64,000 nucleotides of DNA from Ostrinia nubilalis. Lineage: Eukaryota; Arthropoda; Insecta; Lepidoptera; Crambidae. The first letter of the stretch is position 1. Each line of letters starts with the position of its first letter. The notes below the pieces were generated by a model. That model did not search any database. It had not been told where the DNA came from and saw nothing but the letters and a program-made list of their open reading frames with translations. A program made the translations under genes and the position numbers. Location: the NCBI RefSeq assembly GCF_963855985.1, contig NC_087091.1, positions 17,180,154 through 17,244,153 of the forward strand. Reading direction: 5' to 3'. Positions 22,502-33,910 of the stretch are shown here, one piece after another.

Positions 22502-24005
22502 CCCCTTCCCCCAGTCCATAAGCATAAGCTAGGTATGACTCCCCCTCGGCCAGAAGCTGGGTATGACACCCCCCCCCCATGCCAGAAATGCCAGAAACTG
22601 GGTATGACTTGACACCCCCCCCCCCCCCTCTCCCAGGCCATAAGCTGGGTAAGGCTAGCCCCTCCCCCCAGCCCTAGAAACTGGTTATGACTTGACCACT
22701 CCCCCCCCCCCCTCTCCCCAAGCCAGAAGCTGGGTAAGGCTAGCCCCTTCCCCCAGTCCATAAGCATAAGCTAGGTATGACTCCCCCTCGGCCGGAAGCT
22801 GGGTATTACTTACCCCCCCCCCCCCCCCCCCCCCCCTCAGGCGGCCAGAAACTGGGTATGACTTGCCTCTCCCCCCTCCCACCAAGGCCAGAAGCTGGGT
22901 AAGGCTTGCCCCTCCCCCCAGGCTATAAGCTGGGTATGACTTATCCCCCCCCCCCAGGCCAGAAACTGGGTATTAGCATCATATTATGTATTATTATGTT
23001 CAATACAAACAATCATTAAGTTACACTCACCCCAACCGCGTCTCCGCAAATTGCATCGAATCCTATGAAAATGTGGTTTTTGGACATAGCAATACTTATT
23101 TTTCACAATTTTTATTTTTAAAAATTACTGGTCGATAGGTTACTTTATTTTGAAGAATAAATGTTATTAAAAGTTTTTTTCTAAAACTGATAGTTTAGCC
23201 GGAAAAAAATATTTTCCATCCCATTAGTACGCCGGCTGCGCTCGATTCGGATATAATGACGTCACGCGGCCTTGCGTACGTTGACTTTTAGCGGCAAAAA
23301 CGGCCTATGTTTATTACTTAATATCTTCGTAAGTAATGGTCCGATTTGGATAATTCAAAAAGATATATCTTTCTTATGTCTTAAAGATTAACGTAGATAC
23401 TAGTTTTATTGAATTTTCTTCAACAGTACTGATCCTCAGAGGATCATTTCGATTTTTAGCTGTGAATGCAGATTTATAGGGCTAAGAAATCCTTAATACA
23501 CAGTGCAAAAATTTTTGTTCTACGACAAAAATTGACGAAGTTATGGCCAAATTACTAAAAAAGTTCACTGACCGCCCGGCGCGGGGACGATGACGTCATT
23601 ATATCCGATCCGAACGCTGCCGGCGTACTGCGTGGATAGAAAATATTTTTTTCTAGCCAAATTATCAGTTTTAGAGAAAAACTTGTAATGACATTTATTC
23701 ATCAGAATAAAGTAAGCTATCGATAGGTAATTTTTAAAAACGGAAATTGTGAAAAATAACGCAAAAAATCCATACGCTCATACGATTCAATGGCACGCAG
23801 AGACGCGATTGGGGTCTCCGCGGTGGTATATTTGGCGATTTATTCAAATAAAGTGTACATAAGTGTTGTTAGAGTCATATCTTCTTCCAAGTAAAATATA
23901 AAAATGTATAAGTATTAATTTATTTACTTCTAACAATAAGGTATAACTTCTAACAATAAGACATTGCTCTTCATACCTACTTGTTATTTAGTTTTTCTGA
24001 GTTAA

Positions 24006-25281
24006 CACTAGAAGTGCCGAAGATTACGACCCCCCTAAAAGCGCCGCTGGGTCAATTTTGTCCCAGCATATCTTTTGTAACATTTTTTAGTTTCAGGCAT
24101 GAACATTATGGTTAAAACTATTTACAGTATCCTTAAAAAATGGTTTATCTATATAGTTAAATAAAAATGTAACTTATTTCTTAAAAAATATAAAAGTATT
24201 TAATTTTAATTTTGAATTATGAAAAGACAGATATTTTTGGTTTCATATAAAAATTGTCACATATTACATGGTGTTATACTGTATTAAAGTTATGACATTA
24301 CTACTTTTACTATTCATTATTACTTTTGAAGGAATAATAAATATCTTACAAATAGTAGTGCACATTTTGCACAAAGCTTTTTTGTATGGGTTTTTTGTCT
24401 CTCTGGTGTACTATGTGTTTAGGAATTTCTATAGGTATGGTTATTTTTCTGTTATCCGTACACACTCAGTTAAGTGTTTTACCAGTTACAATGAAAAGCA
24501 TGTACGTTTAATTTAAAAAAAAAAAATAAGTCACACATTTTAAAAATGTATCAAATCATACAATGTATGAACTGGCCCATGTCTAGATGTCACCTTCCTA
24601 CTAATAATATAAATGTAAAAGTTAATAAAGATTGATGAATTGAAGGATGGATGAACCGATGAACGAATAGGAAGGATGAATGGGTGGATATAATCCTTGA
24701 ACTTGAACTAAGTGAGTGTGGATTCATGGTTAGATCGATTGATGTTTTTTCACTCTTTTACCCAAAAAATACTAAGCCGATGTTAATAAAACTTTGCATT
24801 TTTATTGTTAATACTTCAGAATAACATAAAATAGTCTATAATTTACAATAATATTAAGTTATTTGGTCAAATAACAACGATATGTGTCAAGAAATTAGGT
24901 CTTTCTATGATAAACTTAATTTCTCACTAGGTGAAGTCACAGGCAAAAACTAGTACAATATATTTACATTTCTGCATTGTGAGGAGTCACGTAAACGTTC
25001 CTCACCTCTCCATTCTCGTATCTCCTCGAAACAAGGACTCTTCATCGAATTATTGTTGCAAATACCAGGGTGGGACAAAAATGACCCAGTGGCGCTTCTA
25101 GGTAAAACCGATTTTTTTAAAATTTCTAATAATTTTATATTATCAAAAACATTAAAAAATGATAAAATTCAATAAATCAGGAAAAGTCAAAAAGTTTCAT
25201 GGACTTTCGTTGAAAAATAAAAAAGTTAGAGACGATCAAACTCGCGAGTGGGACAAAAATGGGACGGCGGCCTTTCTAGTG
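24006..25281. mobile_element. piggyBac-like non-autonomous element at TTAA
   Basis: The ends CACTAGAAGTGCCG and CGGCCTTTCTAGTG are flanked by TTAA at 24002-24005 and 25282-25285. Subterminal GCGCCGCTGGGTCAATTTTG at the left and CAAAAATGACCCAGTGGCGC at the right are inverted. Units 1, 3, 4 and 5 show the empty site CTGAGTTAAACCTACG with a single TTAA. No transposase frame is present; the only open frame (24268-24516) is a hydrophobic, low-complexity stretch. A decayed Helitron lies inside. Confidence 0.92.
24596..24953 (+). mobile_element. Decayed Helitron within the piggyBac-like element
   Basis: TCCTACTAATAATATAAATG at the start, then CACTCTTTTACCCAAAAAAT and AATAAAACTTTGCA, ending GTGAAGTCACAGGCAAAAACTAG before T. 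Diverged from the copies at 7862 and 46241. Insertions such as a GGATGAATG-rich stretch lengthen it. Confidence 0.65.
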
Positions 25282-25384
25282 TTAAACCTACGCACCTACC
25301 TATCTATTCGCCGTTCCCATGGGCGGGCCAGCTGCTGCAGGAAAGGACAGCCGCTCCGTGCTGGAAATCTATTTAATCTTAGCC

Positions 25385-26033
25385 TAGAACCTGGGTATGA
25401 CTACCCCGCCCCTCTCCTCTCCCCAGGTCATAAGCTGGGCATGACTTCCCCCTCGGCCAGAAGTTGGGTATGTTTTACCCCCCCCCCCCCCCCCCCCGGC
25501 CCGAAACTGGGTATGACTTGACGCCTCCCCCTCCCCCCAGGCCAGAACCTAGGTAAGGCTTGCCCCTACCCCCAGGCCATAAGCATAAGCTGGATATGAC
25601 TCCCCTTCGGCCAGAAGCTGGGTATGACACCCCCCCCCCCCATGCCAGAAATGCCAGAAACTGGGTATGACTTGACACCCCCCCCCCCCCCCTCTCCCAG
25701 GCCATAAGCTGGGTAAGGCTAGCCCCTTCCCCCAGCCCTAGAAACTGGTTATGACTTGACCACTCCCCCCCCCCCTCTCCCCAAGCCAGAAGCTGGGTAA
25801 GGCTAGCCCCTTCCCCCAGTCCATAAGCATAAGCTAGGTATGACTCCCCCTCGGCCGGAAGCTGGGTATTACTTACCCCCCCCCCCCCCCCCCCTCAGGC
25901 GGCCAGAAACTGGGTATGACTTGCCTCTCCCCCCTCCCACCAAGGCCAGAAGCTGGGTAAGGCTTGCCCCTCCCCCCAGGCTATAAGCTGGGTATGACTT
26001 ATCCCCCCCCCCCAGGCCAGAAACTGGGTATTA
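25385..26033. repeat. C-rich minisatellite core, unit 2
   Basis: Same monomer types as unit 1, with a 20-C tract at 25478-25497 homologous to the 18-C tract of unit 1. Short core type. Confidence 0.85.
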
Positions 26034-26496
26034 GCATCATATTATGTATTATTATGTTCAATACAAACAATCATTAAGTTACACTCACCCCAACCGCGTC
26101 TCCGCAAATTGCATCGAATCCTATGAAAATGTGGTTTTTGGACATAGCAATACTTATTTTTCACAATTTTTATTTTTAAAAATTACTGGTCGATAGGTTA
26201 CTTTATTTTGAAGAATAAATGTTATTAAAAGTTTTTTTCTAAAACTGATAGTTTAGCCGGAAAAAAATATTTTCCATCCCATTAGTACGCCGGCTGCGCT
26301 CGATTCGGATATAATGACGTCACGCGGCCTTGCGTACGTTGACTTTTAGCGGCAAAAACGGCCTATGTTTATTACTTAATATCTTCGTAAGTAATGGTCC
26401 GATTTGGATAATTCAAAAAGATATATCTTTCTTATGTCTTAAAGATTAACGTAGATACTAGTTTTATTGAATTTTCTACAACAGTACTGATCCTCA

Positions 26497-28523
26497 GAGG
26501 ATCATTTCGATTTTTAGCTGTGAATGCAGATTTATAGGCCTAAGAAATCCTTAATACACAGTGCAAAAATTTTTGTTCTACGACAAAAATTGACGAAGTT
26601 ATGGCCAAATTACTAAAAAAGTTCACTGACCGCCCGGCGCGGGGACGATGACGTCATTATATCCGATCCGAACGCTGCCGGCGTACTGCGTGGATAGAAA
26701 ATATTTTTTTCTAGCCAAATTATCAGTTTTAGAGAAAAACTTGTAATGACATTTATTCATCAGAATAAAGTAAGCTATCGATAGGTAATTTTTAAAAACG
26801 GAAATTGTGAAAAATAACGCAAAAAATCCATACGCTCATACGATTCAATGGCACGCAGAGACGCGATTGGGGTCTCCGCGGTGGTATATTTGGCGATTTA
26901 TTCAAATAAAGTGTACATAAGTGTTGTTAGAGTCATATCTTCTTCCAAGTAAAATATAAAAATGTATAAGTATTAATTTATTTACTTCTAACAATAAGGT
27001 ATAACTTCTAACAATAAGACATTGCTCTTCATACCTACTTGTTATTTAGTTTTTCTGAGTTAAACCTACGCACCTACCTATCTATTCGCCGTTCCCATGG
27101 GCGGGCCAGCTGCTGCAGGAAAGGACAGCCGCTCCGTGCTGGAAATCTATTTAATCTTAGCCTAGAACCTGGGTATGACTACCCCGCCCCTCTCCTCTCC
27201 CCAGGTCATAAGCTGGGCATGACTTCCCCCTCGGCCAGAAGTTGGGTATGTTTTACCCCCCCCCCCCCCCCCCCCCCCCCGGCCCGAAACTGGGTATGAC
27301 TTGACGCCTCCCCCTCCCCCCAGGCCAGAACCTAGGTAAGGCTTGCCCCTACCCCCAGGCCATAAGCATAAGCTGGATATGACTCCCCTTCGGCCAGAAG
27401 CTGGGTATGACACCCCCCCCCCATGCCAGAAATGCCAGAAACTGGGTATGACTTGACCCCCCCCCCCCCTCCCCCAGGCCATAAGCTGGGTAAGGCTAGC
27501 CCCTCCCCCCAGCCCTAGAAACTGGTTATGACTTGACCCCTCCCCCCCCCCCCCTCTCCCCAAGCCAGAAGCTGGGTAAGGCTAGCCCCTTCCCCCAGTC
27601 CATAAGCATAAGCTAGGTATGACTCCCCCTCGGCCAGAAGCTGGGTATGACACCCCCCCCCCATGCCAGAAATGCCAGAAACTGGGTATGACTTGACACC
27701 CCCCCCCCCCCCCCTCTCCCAGGCCATAAGCTGGGTAAGGCTAGCCCCTCCCCCCAGCCCTAGAAACTGGTTATGACTTGACCACTCCCCCCCCCCCCCC
27801 TCTCCCCAAGCCAGAAGCTGGGTAAGGCTAGCCCCTTCCCCCAGTCCATAAGCATAAGCTAGGTATGACTCCCCCTCGGCCGGAAGCTGGGTATTACTTA
27901 CCCCCCCCCCCCCCCCCCCTCAGGCGGCCAGAAACTGGGTATGACTTGCCTCTCCCCCCCTCCCACCAAGGCCAGAAGCTGGGTAAGGCTTGCCCCTCCC
28001 CCCAGGCTATAAGCTGGGTATGACTTATCCCCCCCCCCCCAGGCCAGAAACTGGGTATTAGCATCATATTATGTATTATTATGTTCAATACAAACAATCA
28101 TTAAGTTACACTCACCCCAACCGCGTCTCCGCAAATTGCATCGAATCCTATGAAAATGTGGTTTTTGGACATAGCAATACTTATTTTTCACAATTTTTAT
28201 TTTTAAAAATTACTGGTCGATAGGTTACTTTATTTTGAAGAATAAATGTTATTAAAAGTTTTTTTCTAAAACTGATAGTTTAGCCGGAAAAAAATATTTT
28301 CCATCCCATTAGTACGCCGGCTGCGCTCGATTCGGATATAATGACGTCACGCGGCCTTGCGTACGTTGACTTTTAGCGGCAAAAACGGCCTATGTTTATT
28401 ACTTAATATCTTCGTAAGTAATGGTCCGATTTGGATAATTCAAAAAGATATATCTTTCTTATGTCTTAAAGATTAACGTAGATACTAGTTTTATTGAATT
28501 TTCTTCAACAGTACTGATCCTCA
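26497..28523 (+). mobile_element. Array unit 3 (long type)
   Basis: Uninterrupted 2027-bp unit. Two ATGCCAGAAATGCCAGAAAC blocks. It carries the private base change GGCCTAAG (others GGGCTAAG) near 26537. The right end TTCTTCAACAG is shared with unit 1. The core is 27161-28059, with the longest poly-C tract of the window (25, at 27256-27280). Confidence 0.92.
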
Positions 28524-30302
28524 GAGGATCATTTCGATTTTTAGCTGTGAATGCAGATTTATAGGGCTAAGAAATCCTTAATACACAGTGCAAAAATTTT
28601 TGTTCTACGACAAAAATTGACGAAGTTATGGCCAAATTACTAAAAAAGTTCACTGACCGCCCGGCGCGGGGACGATGACGTCATTATATCCGATCCGAAC
28701 GCTGCCGGCGTACTGCGTGGATAGAAAATATTTTTTTCTAGCCAAATTATCAGTTTTAGAGAAAAACTTGTAATGACATTTATTCATCAGAATAAAGTAA
28801 GCTATCGATAGGTAATTTTTAAAAACGGAAATTGTGAAAAATAACGCAAAAAATCCATACGCTCATACGATTCAATGGCACGCAGAGACGCGATTGGGGT
28901 CTCCGCGGTGGTATATTTGGCGATTTATTCAAATAAAGTGTACATAAGTGTTGTTAGAGTCATATCTTCTTCCAAGTAAAATATAAAAATGTATAAGTAT
29001 TAATTTATTTACTTCTAACAATAAGGTATAACTTCTAACAATAAGACATTGCTCTTCATACCTACTTGTTATTTAGTTTTTCTGAGTTAAACCTACGCAC
29101 CTACCTATCTATTCGCCGTTCCCATGGGCGGGCCAGCTGCTGCAGGAAAGGACAGCCGCTCCGTGCTGGAAATCTATTTAATCTTAGCCTAGAACCTGGG
29201 TATGACTACCCCGCCCCTCTCCTCTCCCCAGGTCATAAGCTGGGCATGACTTCCCCCTCGGCCAGAAGTTGGGTATGTTTTACCCCCCCCCCCCCCCCCG
29301 GCCCGAAACTGGGTATGACTTGACGCCTCCCCCTCCCCCCAGGCCAGAACCTAGGTAAGGCTTGCCCCTACCCCCAGGCCATAAGCATAAGCTGGATATG
29401 ACTCCCCTTCGGCCAGAAGCTGGGTATGACACCCCCCCCCCCATGCCAGAAATGCCAGAAACTGGGTATGACTTGACACCCCCCCCCCCCCCCCCCTCTC
29501 CCAGGCCATAAGCTGGGTAAGGCTAGCCCCTTCCCCCAGCCCTAGAAACTGGTTATGACTTGACCACTCCCCCCCCCCCCTCTCCCCAAGCCAGAAGCTG
29601 GGTAAGGCTAGCCCCTTCCCCCAGTCCATAAGCATAAGCTAGGTATGACTCCCCCTCGGCCGGAAGCTGGGTATTACTTACCCCCCCCCCCCCCCCCCCC
29701 TCAGGCGGCCAGAAACTGGGTATGACTTGCCTCTCCCCCCTCCCACCAAGGCCAGAAGCTGGGTAAGGCTTGCCCCTCCCCCCAGGCTATAAGCTGGGTA
29801 TGACTTATCCCCCCCCCCCAGGCCAGAAACTGGGTATTAGCATCATATTATGTATTATTATGTTCAATACAAACAATCATTAAGTTACACTCACCCCAAC
29901 CGCGTCTCCGCAAATTGCATCGAATCCTATGAAAATGTGGTTTTTGGACATAGCAATACTTATTTTTCACAATTTTTATTTTTAAAAATTACTGGTCGAT
30001 AGGTTACTTTATTTTGAAGAATAAATGTTATTAAAAGTTTTTTTCTAAAACTGATAGTTTAGCCGGAAAAAAATATTTTCCATCCCATTAGTACGCCGGC
30101 TGCGCTCGATTCGGATATAATGACGTCACGCGGCCTTGCGTACGTTGACTTTTAGCGGCAAAAACGGCCTATGTTTATTACTTAATATCTTCGTAAGTAA
30201 TGGTCCGATTTGGATAATTCAAAAAGATATATCTTTCTTATGTCTTAAAGATTAACGTAGATACTAGTTTTATTGAATTTTCTACAACAGTACTGATCCT
30301 CA
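28524..30302 (+). mobile_element. Array unit 4 (short type)
   Basis: Uninterrupted 1779-bp unit. One ATGCCAGAAATGCCAGAAAC block, the CCCCTTCCCCCAGCC variant shared with unit 2, and the right end TTCTACAACAG shared with unit 2. Core 29188-29838. Confidence 0.92.
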
Positions 30303-32318
30303 GAGGATCATTTCGATTTTTAGCTGTGAATGCAGATTTATAGGGCTAAGAAATCCTTAATACACAGTGCAAAAATTTTTGTTCTACGACAAAAATTGAC
30401 GAAGTTATGGCCAAATTACTAAAAAAGTTCACTGACCGCCCGGCGCGGGGACGATGACGTCATTATATCCGATCCGAACGCTGCCGGCGTACTGCGTGGA
30501 TAGAAAATATTTTTTTCTAGCCAAATTATCAGTTTTAGAGAAAAACTTGTAATGACATTTATTCATCAGAATAAAGTAAGCTATCGATAGGTAATTTTTA
30601 AAAACGGAAATTGTGAAAAATAACGCAAAAAATCCATACGCTCATACGATTCAATGGCACGCAGAGACGCGATTGGGGTCTCCGCGGTGGTATATTTGGC
30701 GATTTATTCAAATAAAGTGTACATAAGTGTTGTTAGAGTCATATCTTCTTCCAAGTAAAATATAAAAATGTATAAGTATTAATTTATTTACTTCTAACAA
30801 TAAGGTATAACTTCTAACAATAAGACATTGCTCTTCATACCTACTTGTTATTTAGTTTTTCTGAGTTAAACCTACGCACCTACCTATCTATTCGCCGTTC
30901 CCATGGGCGGGCCAGCTGCTGCAGGAAAGGACAGCCGCTCCGTGCTGGAAATCTATTTAATCTTAGCCTAGAACCTGGGTATGACTACCCCGCCCCTCTC
31001 CTCTCCCCAGGTCATAAGCTGGGCATGACTTCCCCCTCGGCCAGAAGTTGGGTATGTTTTACCCCCCCCCCCCCCCCCCGGCCCGAAACTGGGTATGACT
31101 TGACGCCTCCCCCTCCCCCCAGGCCAGAACCTAGGTAAGGCTTGCCCCTACCCCCAGGCCATAAGCATAAGCTGGATATGACTCCCCTTCGGCCAGAAGC
31201 TGGGTATGACACCCCCCCCCCCATGCCAGAAATGCCAGAAACTGGGTATGACTTGACCCCCCCCCCCTCCCCCAGGCCATAAGCTGGGTAAGGCTAGCCC
31301 CTCCCCCCAGCCCTAGAAACTGGTTATGACTTGACCCCCTCCCCCCCCCCCCTTCTCCCCAAGCCAGAAGCTGGGTAAGGCTAGCCCCTTCCCCCAGTCC
31401 ATAAGCATAAGCTAGGTATGACTCCCCCTCGGCCAGAAGCTGGGTATGACACCCCCCCCCATGCCAGAAATGCCAGAAACTGGGTATGACTTGACACCAC
31501 CCCCCCCCCCTCTCCCAGGCCATAAGCTGGGTAAGGCTAGCCCCTCCCCCCAGCCCTAGAAACTGGTTATGACTTGACCACTCCCCCCCCCCCCTCTCCC
31601 CAAGCCAGAAGCTGGGTAAGGCTAGCCCCTTCCCCCAGTCCATAAGCATAAGCTAGGTATGACTCCCCCTCGGCCGGAAGCTGGGTATTACTTACCCCCC
31701 CCCCCCCCCCCCCCCCTCAGGCGGCCAGAAACTGGGTATGACTTGCCTCTCCCCCCTCCCACCAAGGCCAGAAGCTGGGTAAGGCTTGCCCCTCCCCCCA
31801 GGCTATAAGCTGGGTATGACTTATCCCCCCCCCCCAGGCCAGAAACTGGGTATTAGCATCATATTATGTATTATTATGTTCAATACAAACAATCATTAAG
31901 TTACACTCACCCCAACCGCGTCTCCGCAAATTGCATCGAATCCTATGAAAATGTGGTTTTTGGACATAGCAATACTTATTTTTCACAATTTTTATTTTTA
32001 AAAATTACTGGTCGATAGGTTACTTTATTTTGAAGAATAAATGTTATTAAAAGTTTTTTTCTAAAACTGATAGTTTAGCCGGAAAAAAATATTTTCCATC
32101 CCATTAGTACGCCGGCTGCGCTCGATTCGGATATAATGACGTCACGCGGCCTTGCGTACGTTGACTTTTAGCGGCAAAAACGGCCTATGTTTATTACTTA
32201 ATATCTTCGTAAGTAATGGTCCGATTTGGATAATTCAAAAAGATATATCTTTCTTATGTCTTAAAGATTAACGTAGATACTAGTTTTATTGAATTTTCTA
32301 CAACAGTACTGATCCTCA
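30303..32318 (+). mobile_element. Array unit 5 (long type, right edge of array)
   Basis: Uninterrupted 2016-bp unit with two ATGCCAGAAATGCCAGAAAC blocks (core 30967-31855). The right end TTCTACAACAG is of the short-unit type. The array stops at TGATCCTC followed by ATTGTAAGAAATT. Confidence 0.92.
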
Positions 32319-33258
32319 TTGTAAGAAATTTTCATCAATATAATAAATAATACATTTCAGAAAGTGTAACAGTCAATCTGGGTCGTCAATTTATTTAGGT
32401 AACATTATGTTTTACTTTGATTTTATTTATTTCAAATAAGCTCTGTAAGTTTTACTCGTTGTTCACAAAGCTTGTTTGAATTACATAAAAAAATCAAAAA
32501 GAAAAAGTACTAAATTGACAATATTATGGCCAATGTTGTACTGATGGCTTAAGCTACCGAGTTTGACTGTACACAGGACTATTCCCACCTCTTAATAACT
32601 CCTAAGTAGCCAGGTTCTACAGCTTGACCTCCAATAAAATCCCAACCAGCGAATGTCAAGTTTGTCCCGAGGGAAAGTTAAATTGTCATGGGACCCGCAA
32701 CGAACTTAATCAGAAGAACATAGAGGAGTTCGAAGTTAAGGTTAGATTTTTTCCCTCCAGTGCAATTTGACTGTACGTGTACCTACACCTATTTTAGTTT
32801 TAGATTGATTCTTCTTCACCATTCTTGGTGACGATGATGATGATGATCATCCGTTTTGCTGATTTCCCTAGGCTACAAAAGAGGCGTCTGCCTAGGCTAC
32901 AAAAGCAAATAATACGGTGTTTAGACGCGTTATACCGTACAATTTGTTTTGAGTCGCCGGCTTTTGTTTCTGGGGTTCATACATGTAATTGCCAAGTTTC
33001 TGCTTTAGTTACATTTTACGGGTGGTCTCTGCGTTCTCTGCAAATTGAGTTAGGCTCCTAAATTATTAACTTTGCATAAATTTCAAAGATATTTATGGCG
33101 TTGGGAGCAACCTTGAATTTATAAATTGGTAGCTGAATTTATAAACTTTTGGAATAGACCTATTTGCCAATTTCATTTAGTATTATTAATATCAAAGTGA
33201 TTTGAAAGGCATAAATATAAAAAGTTTCGTTTAGCTCAAATATCTTTAAAGTTTTATG
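32319..33258. other. Spacer right of the array
   Basis: Mostly unrecognised. A (GATGAT)n stretch at 32830-32847 and TAGCCAGGTTCTACAGCTTG at 32612 (a dispersed repeat, inverted match at 40837) are the only landmarks. The 78-codon frame at 32825 is built on the simple repeat. Confidence 0.45.
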
Positions 33259-33268
33259 CAACTTGCTT

Positions 33269-33515
33269 CGTTCGTTTCAGCCAAATGACGTCCACTGCTG
33301 GACAAAGGCCTCTTCCAAGGTTTTCCACAATGCACGGTCCTGCGCTGCCCGCATCCAGGCTCTTCCCGCGACCTTTACCAGATCTTCGGTCCACCTAGTA
33401 GGAGGCCTGCTCACGCTACGTCTTCCAGCCCGTGGTCGCCACTCGAGAACTTTTCTGCCCCAACGGCCATCGGCTCTACGAGCTATGTGCCCCGCCCACT
33501 GCCACTTGATTTTAG
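33269..33515 (-). mobile_element. RTE LINE 3' fragment, TSD CAACTTGCTT
   Basis: Minus-strand copy of the RTE C-terminal region and 3' end (same sequence as about 17710-17945, tail CGAACGAA), flanked by the exact 10-bp duplication CAACTTGCTT (33259-33268, 33516-33525). Truncated to 247 bp. Confidence 0.9.
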
Positions 33516-33700
33516 CAACTTGCTTACCATTTGTGAATCAAAACCTACCTTCCCATTTTTATGTATTTTGCGGTGGCTATGTTACTTGCTTACCTATAAA
33601 ATTACTGATTTTCTGTAACTAAGCCTACTTACTATACTTTATTAGCCAGAAGTTGCGCTTCTAGTTGCTTGTATTGAACACACATACCTACTTTTCTGGG

Positions 33701-33910
33701 CTGGCTGGGGCAGGAAAGTTCTTGAGTGGCGACCATGAGCCGGAAGACGTAGCGTGGGCAGGCCTCCCACTAGGTGGACCGACGATCTGGTGAAGGTCGC
33801 GGGAAGTGCCTGGATGCGAGCGGCGCAGGACCGGTCTATGTGGAAATCCTTAGGGGAGACCTTTGTCCAGCAGTGGACGTCTTTCGGCTGAAACGAACGA
33901 ACGAACGAAC
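33701..33910 (+). mobile_element. RTE LINE 3' fragment, CGAACGAACGAA tail
   Basis: GGGGCAGGAAAGTTCTTGAG through GGTGGACCGACGATCTGG to GGACGTCTTTCGGCTGAAAC and a CGAACGAACGAA tail. Same region as the fragment at 33269 but opposite strand, so the pair forms an inverted repeat about 190 bp apart. Confidence 0.88.

Larger units (their letters stand above)
18925..22974. repeat. C-rich minisatellite core of unit 1 (split by LINE)
   Basis: Irregular monomers of the type CCAGAARCTGGGTAWGRCTT followed by C-rich runs such as GCCCCTCCCCCCAGGCC. Poly-C tracts reach 18 (19016-19033). The complementary strand is dense in G-runs and could form G-quadruplexes. LINE insertion splits the core at 19353/22501. 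Confidence 0.85.
18257..23438 (+). mobile_element. Array unit 1 (long type, LINE-interrupted)
   Basis: The left arm (18257 to about 18642) contains GATGACGTCATTATATCCGA and is an imperfect reverse complement of the right arm (about 23030-23438). The core carries two copies of the ATGCCAGAAATGCCAGAAAC block, defining the long type. A gag-only LINE is inserted at 19354-22500. The right end has TTCTTCAACAG. Confidence 0.9.
23439..26496 (+). mobile_element. Array unit 2 (short type, piggyBac-interrupted)
   Basis: Same arms as unit 1. The core (25385-26033) has one ATGCCAGAAATGCCAGAAAC block and the variant GCTAGCCCCTTCCCCCAGCC shared only with unit 4. It is interrupted at a TTAA by a 1.28-kb element. 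The right end has TTCTACAACAG. Without the insert its length is about 1.78 kb. Confidence 0.9.
18257..32318 (+). repeat. Head-to-tail array of five long-TIR, C-rich-core units
   Basis: Five units start with GAGGATCATTTCGATTTTTA at 18257, 23439, 26497, 28524 and 30303 and end in CAGTACTGATCCTC. The junctions read TGATCCTC-A-GAGGATCA. Left flank AAT|GAGGATCA and right flank TGATCCTC|ATT show that the array as a whole has the same inverted ends as each unit. Corrected for insertions, unit lengths are about 2.02, 1.78, 2.03, 1.78 and 2.02 kb. The units are near-identical outside the C tracts. No transposase is encoded. I do not recognise the family. Confidence 0.93.

Noticed and set aside
24268..24516. 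82-codon hydrophobic frame inside the piggyBac-like element
   Set aside because: AT-rich composition gives Leu/Phe/Ile runs. No transposase or membrane-protein family recognised.
18799..31138. Repeated open frame beginning MLFSFSELNLRTYLSIRR in array units (18799, 27039, 29066, 30845) and Gly/Pro-rich frames on both strands of the C-rich cores
   Set aside because: The frames run into poly-Pro or poly-Gly from C tracts whose lengths vary between units, so the reading frame is not maintained. Identity between units is due to duplication.
18925..31855. CRISPR-like repeat-spacer pattern in the C-rich cores
   Set aside because: Monomers are irregular, grade into C tracts, and there are no unique spacers or cas genes. 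The genome is an animal's.
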